Made by a program: the position numbers and the translations under genes. A stretch of DNA of 64,000 bases from Annona cherimola (Eukaryota > Streptophyta > Magnoliopsida > Magnoliales > Annonaceae), in the NCBI GenBank assembly GCA_030490835.1, contig CM059974.1, positions 9,245,501-9,309,500 of the forward strand, written 5' to 3'. The notes beneath the pieces are model-generated. The model was given only the letters and a program-made list of their open reading frames with translations. It searched no databases and was not told where the DNA came from. Numbering within the stretch: position 1 is the stretch's first letter; the number at the start of each line of letters is the position of its first letter. Positions 11,889-23,209 of this stretch are shown in pieces.

Positions 11889-12170
11889 ACCTGTGTTTGG
11901 GAATGGATAAAACTTTTAATGAAAAGTTTTAAAAAGTAGAAATTGTCAAATGATGTAATATGATAGGGGTAATGATGAAGAATAAATAGGATAAAGTTGA
12001 AATAGATAGGTTAGTTGTGTTGGTAGTTGTGTAGAAATGATTGAAAAGTAGGATAGTTGTATAGAAAAATATGAAGAAATTATTAAAAACATAGGATAGT
12101 TGTGGAGAGTGAAAAGTTTTAGATTGAAAAGTTTTAGCTTGACAACTTTTACTTATTACCAAACATACCC
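11889..12170 (+). mobile_element. Tourist-like MITE copy 3
   Basis: Well-preserved forward copy: CTGTGTTTGGGAATGGATAA at the left, family core GGATAAAGTTGAAATAGATA, right terminus TTACCAAACATACCC. The first bases of the terminal repeat are mutated, and target duplication is not clear. Confidence 0.85.
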
Positions 12171-12273
12171 TTATACGGTACGCTGTATACCCCGTACATG
12201 TTAGGCCGCTGCTGTACATACACGATTGAAAAATGTAGACATTGGCCACATTTTTTGTGATTTATACACTTTA

Positions 12274-12541
12274 AGTATTTGGGAACAGATAAAACTTTTG
12301 ATGAAAAATTTTTGGTATAAAAATTTTTGAAATAAAAAATAATGTAATATAATATGGATAATGATAAGAAGTAAAGAGAATAAAGTTAAAATCGATAAAT
12401 TAGTTGTATGTGTAGTTGTATAAAAATGGTTGAAAATTAAAATAATTATATAGAAAAAAGTAAAAAAGTAAAAAAAAATAGAATAGTTATGGAAACAGAA
12501 AAGTTTTACTTTGAAGTGTTTTTGGTTTTAACAATACCCCC
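12274..12541 (+). mobile_element. Tourist-like MITE copy 4
   Basis: Forward copy only about 100 bp from copy 3. It begins AGTATTTGGGAACAGATAAA and ends AACAATACCCCC, flanked by TTA (12271-12273) and TTA (12542-12544), the 3-bp target duplication expected of PIF/Harbinger-Tourist elements. Confidence 0.85.
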
Positions 12542-12544
12542 TTA

Positions 12545-14282
12545 GCTATTTCTTTCTAGACCCGGATCAAGTATAATTTATGCACTATAGTATTTTTTTA
12601 TTTTTTATTTTTTCAATTTTACATGTCGGCCCAAGCATAATATTTCCATATATAATTTTTACATTTTATTAATAGTTTTAAATATTTTATTCTGAATTCG
12701 AAAAGTAAAAACTAAGTTATTTCTCATGTACTTAGTATTTATTTTTAAAATACGAAATAAAAAATTTAAAAACATCATATTTAGGCTCGCATAAATATAT
12801 AAAAGTATTTTTAAAATTTTTAAAATGATATAGTACACCGAGTATGCTGGATCGGGGCCTCTTCTTTTTAGTTTTTATGGTTTTTAATTTATTCAAAAAT
12901 GACCTACTGAGTACTGACTCCATGTGTCCGTCTGCTGGAAAATGTACAATCTAATCTAACATTTAGGAAATTCCAAAAAAAAAAAAAAAACTAATATTTG
13001 GGATTCCCATCAGATTTGTGATGGATTGTGCCCAAAATTCCGGATCAATTGAAAAAATCGCAGCCATTGAGTTTGGAAGCTTTGAAAGGGAAAATAGGGA
13101 AACAGGTCACGGGTGTGCTTCAATTGACCTTTCCGTCGCGGAGGAAGTTCTAATAAAGCCCGCCGTGATTGCAGGGAGTTTTGGAATATGATTCCATTTG
13201 CGCCGCTTCGTCCCAAAACTTGGTGGAAAGGCTCCATCGAAATCCAGATTAATAAATAAAAAAAAATTATGCCTGATGTTAGCTGGCTAGCGGACTCGAG
13301 TAAGAAGAACCTCTCTATCTTGATGGGTTTGTCGATGATCAATGATGGCCCACTCAATTCATTACTGTAGAAAGTAAACTTAAACCTTTCAATATTTGAT
13401 CGGACGTCTAAAACCTTGTCCTCACCAGCTTTAGGGCCTGCTTGGCGTATATTATCTCTGACTATCAGCATTTTTCCATAAGTTTAATTATGTTTGGCCG
13501 CATTTGCGAAGTACAAAATAGCTATTGTTAGCAAAAGTTCGCATACTTTAAAAAAAAAAAAAAAAAAAAACTATTTATTGATGCTTCCTATAAAAATGCT
13601 AAAAACTAGATTTTGCCATGCATGAATGCTAGGCCGAACCGGCCTTTTGCCGCGATCCATAGCCTTTGGGAAGAGGACTGGAGGTGGATGCAGTACAATT
13701 AAGATAAGGCTTTGGGCTTGCAAGCTACATGGAGAAGCCGAAAAGCAAGAGCCCAAAAAAATATATAAAATGGTAGCATAAGAACTTTTATTTTTATAAA
13801 AAAATAAAGTTAATAATGAACTTTATAAAATTCAAGAAATTTTGAATCTTTAAAAAGGGAATACACATTGAATTAGGCTTCTGCGAATATAACCCATACG
13901 GAATTCATTTTTCTCGTTTGGAATCAGCTTATTGGGCAATTTCTACGGTCCAAAAAACGGCAATCATGGCTTGTATGTTCTTGTTCCAAATCGTAATTAA
14001 GTACGAAACAAGTAGTTCTTTTGCGATGGCGGAGCAGGTGTCATCCACGTGGGCCGTTGTTTTCCGTCCTTATCAATGGTATATGAGCGAGTCTTGTATT
14101 GGCCCTTTATCCAGCGTGGAGGACGTTACATACATGGAATCATGCATGCGGCAAGACTTTCTATAGACGGACCATGCGTTTACGGTTTATCTGGTTAAAA
14201 ATAGGAATCTAGCTGGTTCTGAGTTCAGAAGCTTATGTTCAACAGCCCATGATTCTTAAGTAGGATTTAGGAGTCTATCAAT
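12545..14282. other. Intergenic, no gene recognised
   Basis: 12.55-12.98 kb is AT-rich. 13.0-13.5 kb holds a 153-codon minus-strand frame (13010-13471) with no recognisable domain and no supporting features, which I do not call a gene. A-tracts lie at about 12975-12991 and 13550-13570. Confidence 0.4.
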
Positions 14283-14287
14283 GATAC

Positions 14288-15617
14288 TGTAGCACCCGCC
14301 GTGAGCGCTACGGTGGGCTTGGAATGGTTTTCCTCGCCTTGGAAATCTGGATTGTGTTGGACAATGACGTGGGCTTAGATTTCCTGCATCCACATGGGGT
14401 TAAAACGCGTTAGGCTTTTTATTTTTTAGAAAAATTGGCATATGGGCATTTTCTCGTGATTTCGGCAGCATAACGGCTAAGACGGGGCCTTCCGTACATG
14501 GGTCAAGTCACAAATCCGGCAGCATAACGGCAGTGTATTATGCTGGAACCTGTGGACCCACGTGCACCCACCTTGCCGGGGCGTTAGCTTAAACATGCAC
14601 ACAAGAAAATAAAAAAAATGGAGTCGCCACTGATCTTTAAAGGAAGATCAGTCCCTATTTAATGAAATAAGGCACTAGTAATATAGAGTTTGAGTTCCGG
14701 CCTACGGATTGAAGCAAATATGGAGAAATCTGCCAACCCGAGGCGGTTTACACGGCTTAAAAGGGGGGAAATGATATATTTAAGAGAATGGGAGAGATGG
14801 AAAGGGGGCGCGTGGAGGAGAAGCGCGTTGCTTGGAGAGCGTGAAAAGCCGGGACACCAGGGCGTTGCTGCAGACTCCCATCCTCCCCTCTGGGATGCCT
14901 CTCCTCAAGTGTCTTGAATGAGAGGGAGGCTCCTCCTTTTTATAGATGTAGGAGTGGGCTTTTGGGCTATCTTGAGGTCATGGACTTGGTCCATGGGCTT
15001 GGACTTGAGTTGGGATCATGAGCCTTGGGCCTCTTGAGTGGTTGGACTTGACCTTGAGTTGAGATCATGGGTTTCGGGCCTCTTGAGTGGTTGGACTTGG
15101 TCCATGAGCTTGAGCTTGGAGTGAGAGTATGGGCCTTGGCCCTCTTGAGTGGTTGGACTTGGTCCGTGAGCTTGAGTTTGGAGTGAGAGTATGGGCCTTG
15201 GCCCTCTTGAGTGGTTAGACTTGGTCCATGAGCTTGAGCGGTTGGACTTGATCCATGAGCTTGAGCTTGGCGAGCTCCTTCCATAGTGGGCTAGAACTTG
15301 GTGGGCTAGAGCTTGGCTAAGCCCGTTGTTTTGGGGTGGGCCGTTGTAGAGGCCCAAAGTTGTAGAGAAGCCTACTTCTGAGACTTGGTGGGCTGCATTG
15401 TGGAGCCCGTTGAGGTGCCCTGTAGGAGCTTCGCTTATGTGGGCCGGATCTGGTTTGTTGAAAAGCCTGCTTCGAGGCTTGGTGGAGCTTCGCTCCCGTG
15501 GGCTGAGTTTGGAAGGGTCTGCTTAGCTTGCTTGAACCTCCTTTTACCTTTAATTTGTTTGGGCTTGGGACCTTTTCCATTTTACCCATTTTTGGGCCCA
15601 AAGGTGGGGTGTCAACA
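14288..15617 (-). mobile_element. Solo LTR (about 1.33 kb) with 5-bp target duplication
   Basis: The element begins TGTAGCACCCGCC and ends GGGGTGTCAACA, i.e. TG...CA, and is flanked by GATAC on both sides (14283-14287 and 15618-15622), the 5-bp target duplication of an LTR retrotransposon. No second LTR, primer site or pol sequence is present, so this looks like the product of LTR-LTR recombination. I give minus orientation because the minus strand starts TGTTGACACCCC, a form common for plant LTR starts. It carries an internal minisatellite at about 15020-15260. Short ORFs here are not genes. Confidence 0.82.
15020..15290. repeat. Minisatellite inside the solo LTR
   Basis: Tandem units each contain CTCTTGAGTGGTTGGACTTG. 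Unit starts at 15031, 15080, 15142 and 15204 give periods of 49, 62 and 62 bp, with a further partial unit (GGTTGGACTTGATCCATGAG) near 15240. The overlapping Ser-rich frames on the minus strand are translations of this repeat. Confidence 0.85.
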
Positions 15618-15622
15618 GATAC

Positions 15623-16679
15623 TGAATTTCATCCCCATTTGTAGAATGAAACCGATTACAGTTCAAGGGCTGTCCCTTTAGCCTATGATATCAGCAGCTA
15701 AGGTGTCAGGACTCAGGGGCAAGGCGAAACCTCCAAAGACTGTTCCAAGGGACAGTCTACTACTTTTCTAATCCACATTTTGTATAATGGTAATGAAATC
15801 ATGTAAATAAATATAGAATTGACGTTTAATACTTTTTTTTTTTTTTTTTTAAAAAAAAGAGCTTCTCTCATCTTTATTTGATATTTGCATTTTGTATTCC
15901 TGTTTCATGGACTCTTTTTTTTTTTTTAAAGGGCCGAAGCCAACTGCACTAGCAGGGCTCACTAGTTTCATGGAATCTTATGAAAGTACCATTAGGGTAA
16001 CGTTTACCTTGAACCCAGTGAAATCTGACCTGAGCAGCACTCTTGAGTTGAGACCAAACGTGTGCCTTTTTTATTAGCAAAAAAAAAAAAAAAAAAAAGG
16101 GAAAACGTGTGCCTTTAAACAAAAGAGAAATGCCTGCAAAAATCGGACGCACGGTTTATTTGTTAGCTGCAGTGTCTTTTCGATGAAATTTTAATTTGTA
16201 GAAAAAGTGTAGCTGGCCATACCTAATCAGAAAAATTAAATTTATGGTTTGCGTTTCAAATAATATATTATGGCTGCAATTTCAAGCTTTGTTATCCTTG
16301 TTAACCAATACACCTATTCGTCTCCTTGTGCTTGAAACATTCGCGGTCAAAATGATAGGCCTTCCGTGGAAGTGATCATTTCTTGTAAAGATTAGGCCTG
16401 CCATTAAGGTAACTTGGATAATTTATAGTCTACTTAATATAACATCCAGGTGTGGCCAAATCAGTGATTAGTTAATATAATTTGCTTGATTGCATGTATT
16501 TAATCTCTGAAATTTTTTAACCTATTCAGCTTTCAAGCATGTACAAAAATAGCGGAAATTAATTTTGCAGCCATTATCTTCCTTGGTATAATGGCACACA
16601 ACCATTGGGATTTGGTAAAATGAGTTTTGTGAGAGGTTCTATGAGGAGAAGGCGGGAATTGATTTAACTTAGTGGCGTT
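15623..16679. other. Intergenic, no gene recognised
   Basis: Contains homopolymer tracts (T/A at 15832-15858, A at 16079-16098) and unremarkable sequence. No conserved frame. Confidence 0.4.
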
Positions 16680-17000
16680 GGAATTTTAGTACATTTAGGT
16701 ACAAAACTTATTTTTTTAATTTTTTATAAAATTATTAATTTAAATGTATTTAATTTATATGCCGTGGTTTACCTTTTTAAATATATGTATATATTTTTAA
16801 ATTTTTTAAAATAGAGGTAGTTTAGTTCTTTAAAAATGACTAAAACTCTCCAATTTTAAAAAATCAATAAATATATAAGCATCTTAAGAAATGTTAAAAC
16901 TTAATACATGTGTTAGATATACGTAAATTAATATTTTAAAAAATTTTAAAAAGAATTTTTCACCCAAGAAATCTAACTTATAAGGCACATGACGGATACG
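16680..17000. repeat. AT-rich palindromic foldback repeat
   Basis: Imperfect inverted repeat. The left arm has ATTTAGGTACAAAACTTATT and TAAAATTATTAATTTAAATG; the right arm is their approximate reverse complement, ending AATTTTTCACCCAAG. The central motif AAAAATGACTAAAA is shared with repeats at 3.2, 17.8 and 29.9 kb. Ends are approximate and no target duplication was seen. Confidence 0.6.
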
Positions 17001-17804
17001 GAATTATAAGGTTTTTAACGCCTTTGAGATTATGCTTTCTCTTGGCAAAATAAGCCCAACAACTTCACCAAATTGCAAACTAGATCTTAGGATTTGGATA
17101 TTTACAAAGTCTCATGAGCTACAAAATGTTGCTAAATAAATTTCGACATTGGCGGGTGCAAGTACTTCCAGATATGATATTGGCTGTGGTTTCAAATATC
17201 CTTCTAAATATCAAAAGAACACACATATGCTTACTTAAGCATGAATGATAAATTCACACTTTAGAAAAATAAGAACATCAAGACAAATTTTTTAAGAAAA
17301 CAGAGAAACAATAGAAAAAGAGAGAAATTCTAAGAAAAAATAAAAATAAACTAGTACGTGTAAAATTGAGATGCGTAGCCACCTAATTGTGTATATAATG
17401 ACTTAGGAACTAAGCAATTCTTTAAATTGATGATGTATCGTATCTTCAGTATATCTGACCTATTAAATACCTAAAACTATATAATAAACATTAACATAAG
17501 GATTTATTTTAGAATCTTGTAAACTCGAAAGATCTAAATTTATAATTCAATATACATAAGGTCTTTTTTTTTGCGAAAACTCCTATAGTTCGATGGTTAG
17601 CCCGTGGCTGAAAGATTTCTTGTTGCTTTTGCAAGTTTCAACTTCGATTCATTTAAGCCCATATTGTAACCAAACGGACCCTCTTATCGAATTCTCATTG
17701 GGCTTCCTTTTCGTATGACCAGCCGGAGCTGGCGTTGGCGGGCCATTGCCCGTGTTTCATGAGTATCACTACCTATCGCATTCGTAGTGGAAAGACATAC
17801 ACCT
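17001..17804. other. Intergenic, with a degenerate SINE-like head
   Basis: Mostly AT-rich. At about 17588-17665, TAGTTCGATGGTTAGC and, later, CAACTTCGATTC resemble A and B boxes of a tRNA-derived SINE on the plus strand. There is no A-tail or target duplication to confirm it. Confidence 0.3.
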
Positions 17805-18146
17805 GAGGGCTGATTTTAAACCCTCCATACAATATTTTTTTAATTTTTAAATTTTTAATTATTTTTTAATTTATATTTTTCTAAGTGTATTTAATCTATA
17901 TATCAAGTTTTATTCTTTTACGATATCTTTACATCTTTATTTTTATTTTAAAAATAATCAATTTCATGGGTATTTTAGTCAATTTACCCCTTAAAAACTT
18001 GATTTTTAAAAGTAAAAAAATTAATATATACAAATTTGTAAATGATAAAACTTGATATATTGGTTAAGTATACTTAGTAAAATATGTTGATGAAGAAAAA
18101 AACTAAAATAAATAAAATAGGTGTCGTATGGAGGGCTGAGCCCTCT
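17805..18146. repeat. Foldback element with GAGGGCT termini
   Basis: About 340 bp. The left terminus GAGGGCTGATTTTAAACCCT continues to CCATAC; the right end GTATGGAGGGCTGAGCCCTC is its approximate reverse complement. The AT-rich arms are inverted copies (TATATATCAAGTTTTATTC against GATAAAACTTGATATATTGG). Same superfamily as the 16.7 and 29 kb foldbacks. Non-coding. Confidence 0.7.
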
Positions 18147-18507
18147 TTAGAAAAATGCATTAAAATAATAATAACAATAACGGGAGCTTGTCCTTGAAAA
18201 AGGAATTTGCTGACTGGACGATGACAATTAGAAAATACAAAGTAAAGAAAAAAACCCTTACGGACAATCCACATGAGACGAACGCATGGATGTTCGAAAA
18301 CATTAGATAATGGATGTAATGGGAAGGAACAGAGCATGTGTTACGCGCATCATTTTTCTTTCCTGCCACCCTATGCAGCTTTTAGGAAGCCGCCAGTCCA
18401 GCGGATACAAGCTTCCCCCGCCAGAAAAGATGGATAGATGGATGGATGGATCGAGCTCCTTGAAAATTAGAGAAGAGGTCTGTCTCGTCCGTGGGGCTGC
18501 TCTTAAG
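18147..18507. other. Intergenic, with a tetranucleotide microsatellite
   Basis: A GATG/GGAT microsatellite lies at about 18429-18452. Nothing else recognised. Confidence 0.4.
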
Positions 18508-18512
18508 GATCT

Positions 18513-18780
18513 TGATATGATCCAAACGTAGAATCCATGAATTTCATGTGTGATGATGAAGAATACATCTTCGAGATTTAATTACAGTGGCTGTTGGCGG
18601 AAACCGAATAATCCTAAAGCTATCTTAAGTCCTAAAGCACAAACTCACAACAACCCCTCTTCCTCTCTTTGTAGCCTATTTATACTACAGGTCTAGGCCC
18701 ACCTCCCTAGCCAAGGTAGTTACACATGCGACGCCTCACACATACAATTCATCCTGGCCACCCCTTATTTAACCCTATCA
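18513..18780 (-). repeat. 3' LTR of the 2.2-kb LTR element
   Basis: TG...CA bounded. In minus orientation this is the 3' LTR because the purine tract lies immediately inside it. Confidence 0.85.
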
Positions 18781-19481
18781 TTCCACCCTCCTTAAAATCC
18801 ACCTTGCCCATAAGGTGAAGGAATCAAAATTGTTTACAATGGCAAGGAGAAGAGACAACCAAGCCCAAAGATTGAAAAAAAATTGCTCAAATAGTAAGAT
18901 GAATCGTCCAACGTCCAACTGGAATGGACAACCTTTGCTCCACCTTGCAACTCTAACTTGTAAAACCGAAGGCTGAAAAGAATAGGTACTCAAACAGCAG
19001 AAGCAAACTAATTTCAGCATCCAGTCTCAGTTGGAATATAGAAAAAGAAATCATTATTGGTTGTAGACTTGTAGCGTAAATTAAGGTGTATCAGGCCATG
19101 GGTGACGACCTAATGTCGAAATATAACCAAGCAGCAGCTGTTAAAACATCTCTAATGAGAAACAGGGCCCATAAGCCTTTGCTCCATCTGAATCTCTTGG
19201 GTCCCAAACCCATTGGATTCCAGCACGGATAGCCATAGTAGTTGTCACCCCACATGCCATGGACAGTTGCTCTAACCACCCTAAACCACCACCTGGATCC
19301 CATGCAACCTATGAACTGCAACCCCTGTCCTTCCACAAATATGGCCAAGTGCTCAAATAAACACTGGCACATCTTCCGTTGCTGATAGTCTTCTCGGTTG
19401 CGGTGGCCCTGCTCCCTTTGGCACAACGACAATCATCTCGAGGATGTGAAGGGATTGATGGCAAATTACAAGTCTTAACGC

Positions 19482-20223
19482 CTATGAACCCGTCTTGAAC
19501 GTCCCCAGAGTCGACGACGAGTCATCCTTCAACAAAGCCGACAAAGAGTTTGTCGCCCTCTTCTGCTTTCGTATAACCCCATCCTTCCTAATCCTCCTCT
19601 CCCATCCCAGTTTCTCGTCATCTACATCTAATTGTGCTACAATGGAATTGGCATTAAGCATAGGGATGGTGACAGGACCGACTGCGTTTGCAACAGCATC
19701 CAATGTCTCTATCGGTACCAATGCCGACCTGATCTGGTGAGGGTCATTGTCGTCTCTCTTTCTTAGACCCACCTTCGTTCGGATAGTTGGTAATTTCCCC
19801 AAAAAGGCTTGCTCGCCTACGTCTTTTGTACCAACTGCTGTTGTTGTTCGCTTGACGGAATCACATCCACTGTATACCCCCATCGATCTCCCAGGTGTTT
19901 CTTTACACAACTTGCCCTCCAGGTTATTTTCGTCAACCTCAACAATGGTGGAATCTTCTGTCGGTTCCTCGATGGCTGTGCGAGAATGTAATTTTGGCGT
20001 CTTGAAATCTGCCCGAACTACCTCAATTCGAGCTAAAATTTTCTGCATACTCTGTTCCATGTCGACCATCTTTTTCCGCCAACTTAGCCGTCACCTTTTC
20101 CACTACCTTAGCCGCAAGTTGCGCTGCTGCATCCGACGATGACTGGATTGGACTTTTGATGATGGCTTCCCCTGCAATAGTCTTGCCTGCATTAAAGAAG
20201 ACTGGTGCAACATTGCCACTCAC
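19482..20223 (-). pseudogene. Internal ORF of the LTR element, split by a frameshift
   Basis: Two overlapping minus-strand frames: 20023-20223 (ends in the region of AKVVEKVTAKLAEKDG) and 19482-20069 (195 codons, starting MVDMEQSMQKILARIE). The junction sits at a run of five A residues (minus strand GGAAAAAGATGG), so a one-base slip would join an Ala/Lys-rich possible coiled coil to an acidic, Thr-rich domain. The protein resembles no standard gag or pol that I recognise, and lacks a CCHC knuckle. It may be a divergent gag-like protein or acquired sequence. Function unknown. Confidence 0.45.
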
Positions 20224-20470
20224 CTTGCATGCCTTCCCTTCACATTGGCCCTGCCCTTGCTCCTAGCCTTCCTCTGATCTTGGTGTTACTCGAGACAGCC
20301 ATGTCTGTTGTCGTGCCACTAGCGAACCATCCATGGTCTGTGCTCCTGCAATCTGTTCCTTCGACCTAGAGATCAGCCAAGAAGACGATGTCCCTCTCCA
20401 AAGTGTCGCCTCGAATTTCAACCCCGAATACTCTGAAATTGCAATAGTTTGAAAAGGGCTCTGGTACCTT

Positions 20471-20728
20471 TGATATGATCCAAACGTAGAATCCATGAAT
20501 TTCATTGGAGATGATGAAGAATACATCTTCAAGATCCAATTACAATGGTTGTTAGCGGAAACTGAATAATCCTAAAGCTAAAGCACAAACTCACAATAAC
20601 CCATCTTCCTCTCCTTTCTGGCCTATTTATACTACAGGCCCAGGCCCACCTCCCTAGCCTAGGTAGTCACACATGTGAGCACCCCACACATACAATTCAT
20701 CCTGGCCATTCCTTATTTAACCCGATCA
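20471..20728 (-). repeat. 5' LTR of the 2.2-kb LTR element
   Basis: TG...CA bounded. In minus orientation it is followed at 20458-20470 by the probable initiator-Met primer-binding site. Confidence 0.85.
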
Positions 20729-20733
20729 GATCC

Positions 20734-21027
20734 AATGCGCCAGTGTAGATCACCGGCCTAGCATGACCTTCAGGTGGACCTTTTGATTTGCTGACCTGAT
20801 GTTTGCCGCATTAAGCACTTTTTAGGGAAGCTGGCTCCATATCTTTGCTGGTGCGACCTACTCTCCAGACCACCTTTTGTTTGCGCGGAAAGTGACTACA
20901 AAAACCTACTCTAGCTACGGCACAGCTTGAAGTTTGTCAGAGGTCGATCGAGCGAAAATACACGTCTCCATGCCAAATGCCAAGAGGTTGCTGGCATCTG
21001 TCCGAAGCTGAACAGGCGTAAGTGTAA
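20734..21027. other. Intergenic, nothing recognised
   Basis: Moderate GC with short frames only. Confidence 0.35.
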
Positions 21028-21297
21028 GGGTTTTTTTTTTTTTTTTGGAAAAGATAAAATTTTTAGATAAATTTGTTTTGAATTTGAAGAGAACCATGTA
21101 ATATTATATGAATAATGATAAGAAATAATAAAAATAAAGTTAAAATAAATAGATTAGTTGTACTTATAGTTGTATAGAAATAATTAAAAAGCAGAATAAT
21201 TGTATAGAAAAATGTAAAAAAGTAATAAAAAAATAAGATAATTATGAAGAGTGAAAAATTCTAACTTTATATTTTTTTTTCATCGTCAAACATACTC
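21028..21297 (+). mobile_element. Tourist-like MITE copy 5
   Basis: Flanked by TAA on both sides (21025-21027 and 21298-21300). The left terminus begins GGG and then a T-tract replaces the usual TGTGTTTGG. The core reads AATAAAGTTAAAATAAATAG and the right end is CGTCAAACATACTC. Confidence 0.82.
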
Positions 21298-21300
21298 TAA

Positions 21301-22599
21301 AATTGCAAGAGCATGCATGTTGAGGGTGCATCAGAATTTATCTGATTTACGGGTGGGTTTGGGTCTTGGTATGAGTAAAAAAAAAAATGAGAAAATTTAT
21401 ATGTGAAAAGAATTTGTGTAAAAGATTTTGAAAAGTAAGAAAAATAATATAATATGGTAAGGGAAATTATTGAAATGAATTACAGTTAAGTATTAAAATG
21501 GGTGAAATTTTATTAAAATGTGAAGATAATAATTGGAAAGGAGAGTACTTACGTGCTTAAGGTATCGTATCGTATCAAGAGGTGCATATGAAAGGAATAA
21601 CAAATTATTTTTCCCACTTCTTCGCTTATTAATTTACCTGAAAATAAATACACTTTGAAAACAAAGAATTTCATCGCCCTTTAATTTGTAAGAGTCCAAC
21701 CAAAACATGAGGATCCGTTGCCTCACTCTGTGTTCATCATGTTAGAGTCCAACCATACATTTGCATGAAATGATTATATAAACGGTTATTTTTCTATTTT
21801 TAAAGCTTTTTCCATCTAAATCATATAAAATATAACTTAATATGAATATAATAAAATTTATTATTATTTTTATATAGCTTTTTATATTTTTGAAAAAGCA
21901 AATTTTCATCCTCACTTAACGTACATGGGGGTTAAAACTATTAATTTTTAGAGTATAACAAGATATATACGAAAATCTAAAAATAAAAAAAAAATTATAT
22001 AAATTAGATACTTGTGAGCCTATATCAAATTAAAAAATGAGAAAGTAGAAAATAACTTAGAACACCTGTATGCGCCATACGTATATATTAAATCAGTACC
22101 TTTAAATAAACATAATAGAGAAATATTTATGAGCAGATCTTGTTATTGTATAAAAGTCATATAATATTAGATAACCTAATTATTATTTGGCCGGAACGCA
22201 GAACTCCTGGTAATTCTATTCTTTTGCTATTAATTCACATTATCATGGGAATTTGGCGCTTCCATTTGGTTGGCAGCCCATTTGGGTGGCAGCTTATACT
22301 GGAGCTTGGCAGTATATGTATGAAATGATTATGAATTTGATGCGTTTGCTAGAAATGACATTTTTTTTGGTCGGGTATGATTATTATCCATCGTTCTGTT
22401 TATTTAACGTATTGTTGGCATCTAAGATGTGATAATCCTAGGATTAAGATAGAAATAAAAAAAAATCATTATTAAAAAGTAACAATCTATTTTTTATTTC
22501 CTATACAATTTTTTTTTATCAACCCCGATGCACATTTTCTCATTACCAATATACAATAATACTTTCTATCTTACATTTTCATCTTTTTTAAGCTTTGAA
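21301..22599. other. AT-rich intergenic
   Basis: No gene. 21370-21560 weakly resembles the interior of the MITE families (runs of GAAAATTT and AAGTAAGAAAAATAATATAA) but has no clear termini. Confidence 0.3.
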
Positions 22600-22852
22600 C
22601 ATGGTAAGATAACGTCTGATAATATAGATTTTAATGAAATTTTGGAATGAAGTGCAAAGTAAAGAAGAAAATATTTTAAGAATTGTGTGATTGAAATAAA
22701 ATAATAAGGATAAAGTTAAAATAAATAAAATAGTTGAAAAAATAATTAAATTATAGACATAAAATTTAAAAAATAAGATGGAGGAAAATGGATAAGACGT
22801 ATATTTCCTACCAATTCACATCTTACACGACCTTACCAAGCATCCCCTGGAA
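22600..22852 (+). mobile_element. Degenerate MITE related to the 33.87-kb element
   Basis: The right terminus CTTACCAAGCATCCCC matches the inverted terminus TTACCAAATGTCCCC of the element at 33867-34437. The interior (AAAGAAGAAAATATTTTAAG, AATAAAATAGTTGAAAAAAT) is also shared. The left terminus is decayed, so the start is approximate. Confidence 0.5.
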
Positions 22853-23209
22853 TTCTAATTGTAAGTGACGGTTCTAACGTCCGAAGAGTGGGAGACGCTC
22901 GAGAATCGCCCAGTTAATAGGCCGGCCTACGGGATACGGGCATGCGTACACACATTCCGTCTCCATACGCATGCAATCACAATTCCACAGTGGGATTAAT
23001 TCCCAATTGTTTTTTTTGATGGAATTCACAATTGTTAAATGAAGAATGATTCTAATTCCATCACAACGCAGATCAGAAAACGACAAATTAGTCTTAACAA
23101 TATTTATTAATAGAACTGAATTAGTTTATCATGTTTAACGTTATGTTTTTTAAAAATTACAACTTAGATAAATTATGGATAAAATTCATCTCATTTGAAA
23201 ACTTAATTA
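22853..23209. other. Short intergenic stretch
   Basis: A moderately GC-rich patch at 22870-23000, without a recognisable frame. Confidence 0.35.

Larger units (their letters stand above)
18513..20728 (-). mobile_element. Non-autonomous LTR retrotransposon, complete, 2.2 kb
   Basis: Two direct repeats of about 260 bp (18513-18780 and 20471-20728) begin TGATATGATCCAAACG and end CCTTATTTAACCC(T/G)ATCA, and are flanked by GATCT (18508-18512) and GATCC (20729-20733) as a 5-bp target duplication. Orientation is minus: next to the right-hand LTR the minus strand reads GGTACCAGAGCCC, close to the initiator-Met primer site TGGTATCAGAGC, and next to the left-hand LTR it has the purine tract AAGGAGGGTGGAA. 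The 1.7-kb interior has no protease, reverse transcriptase or integrase motif that I can find, only two overlapping open frames. The LTRs carry several substitutions and small indels relative to each other, so the insertion is not recent. Confidence 0.88.

Noticed and set aside
13010..13471. 153-codon minus-strand ORF
   Set aside because: No recognisable domain, no clear promoter or codon bias; composition is consistent with a chance frame.
14967..15601. Minus-strand ORFs of 94-113 codons, Ser/Gln-rich
   Set aside because: They are translations of the minisatellite within the solo LTR, not conserved proteins.
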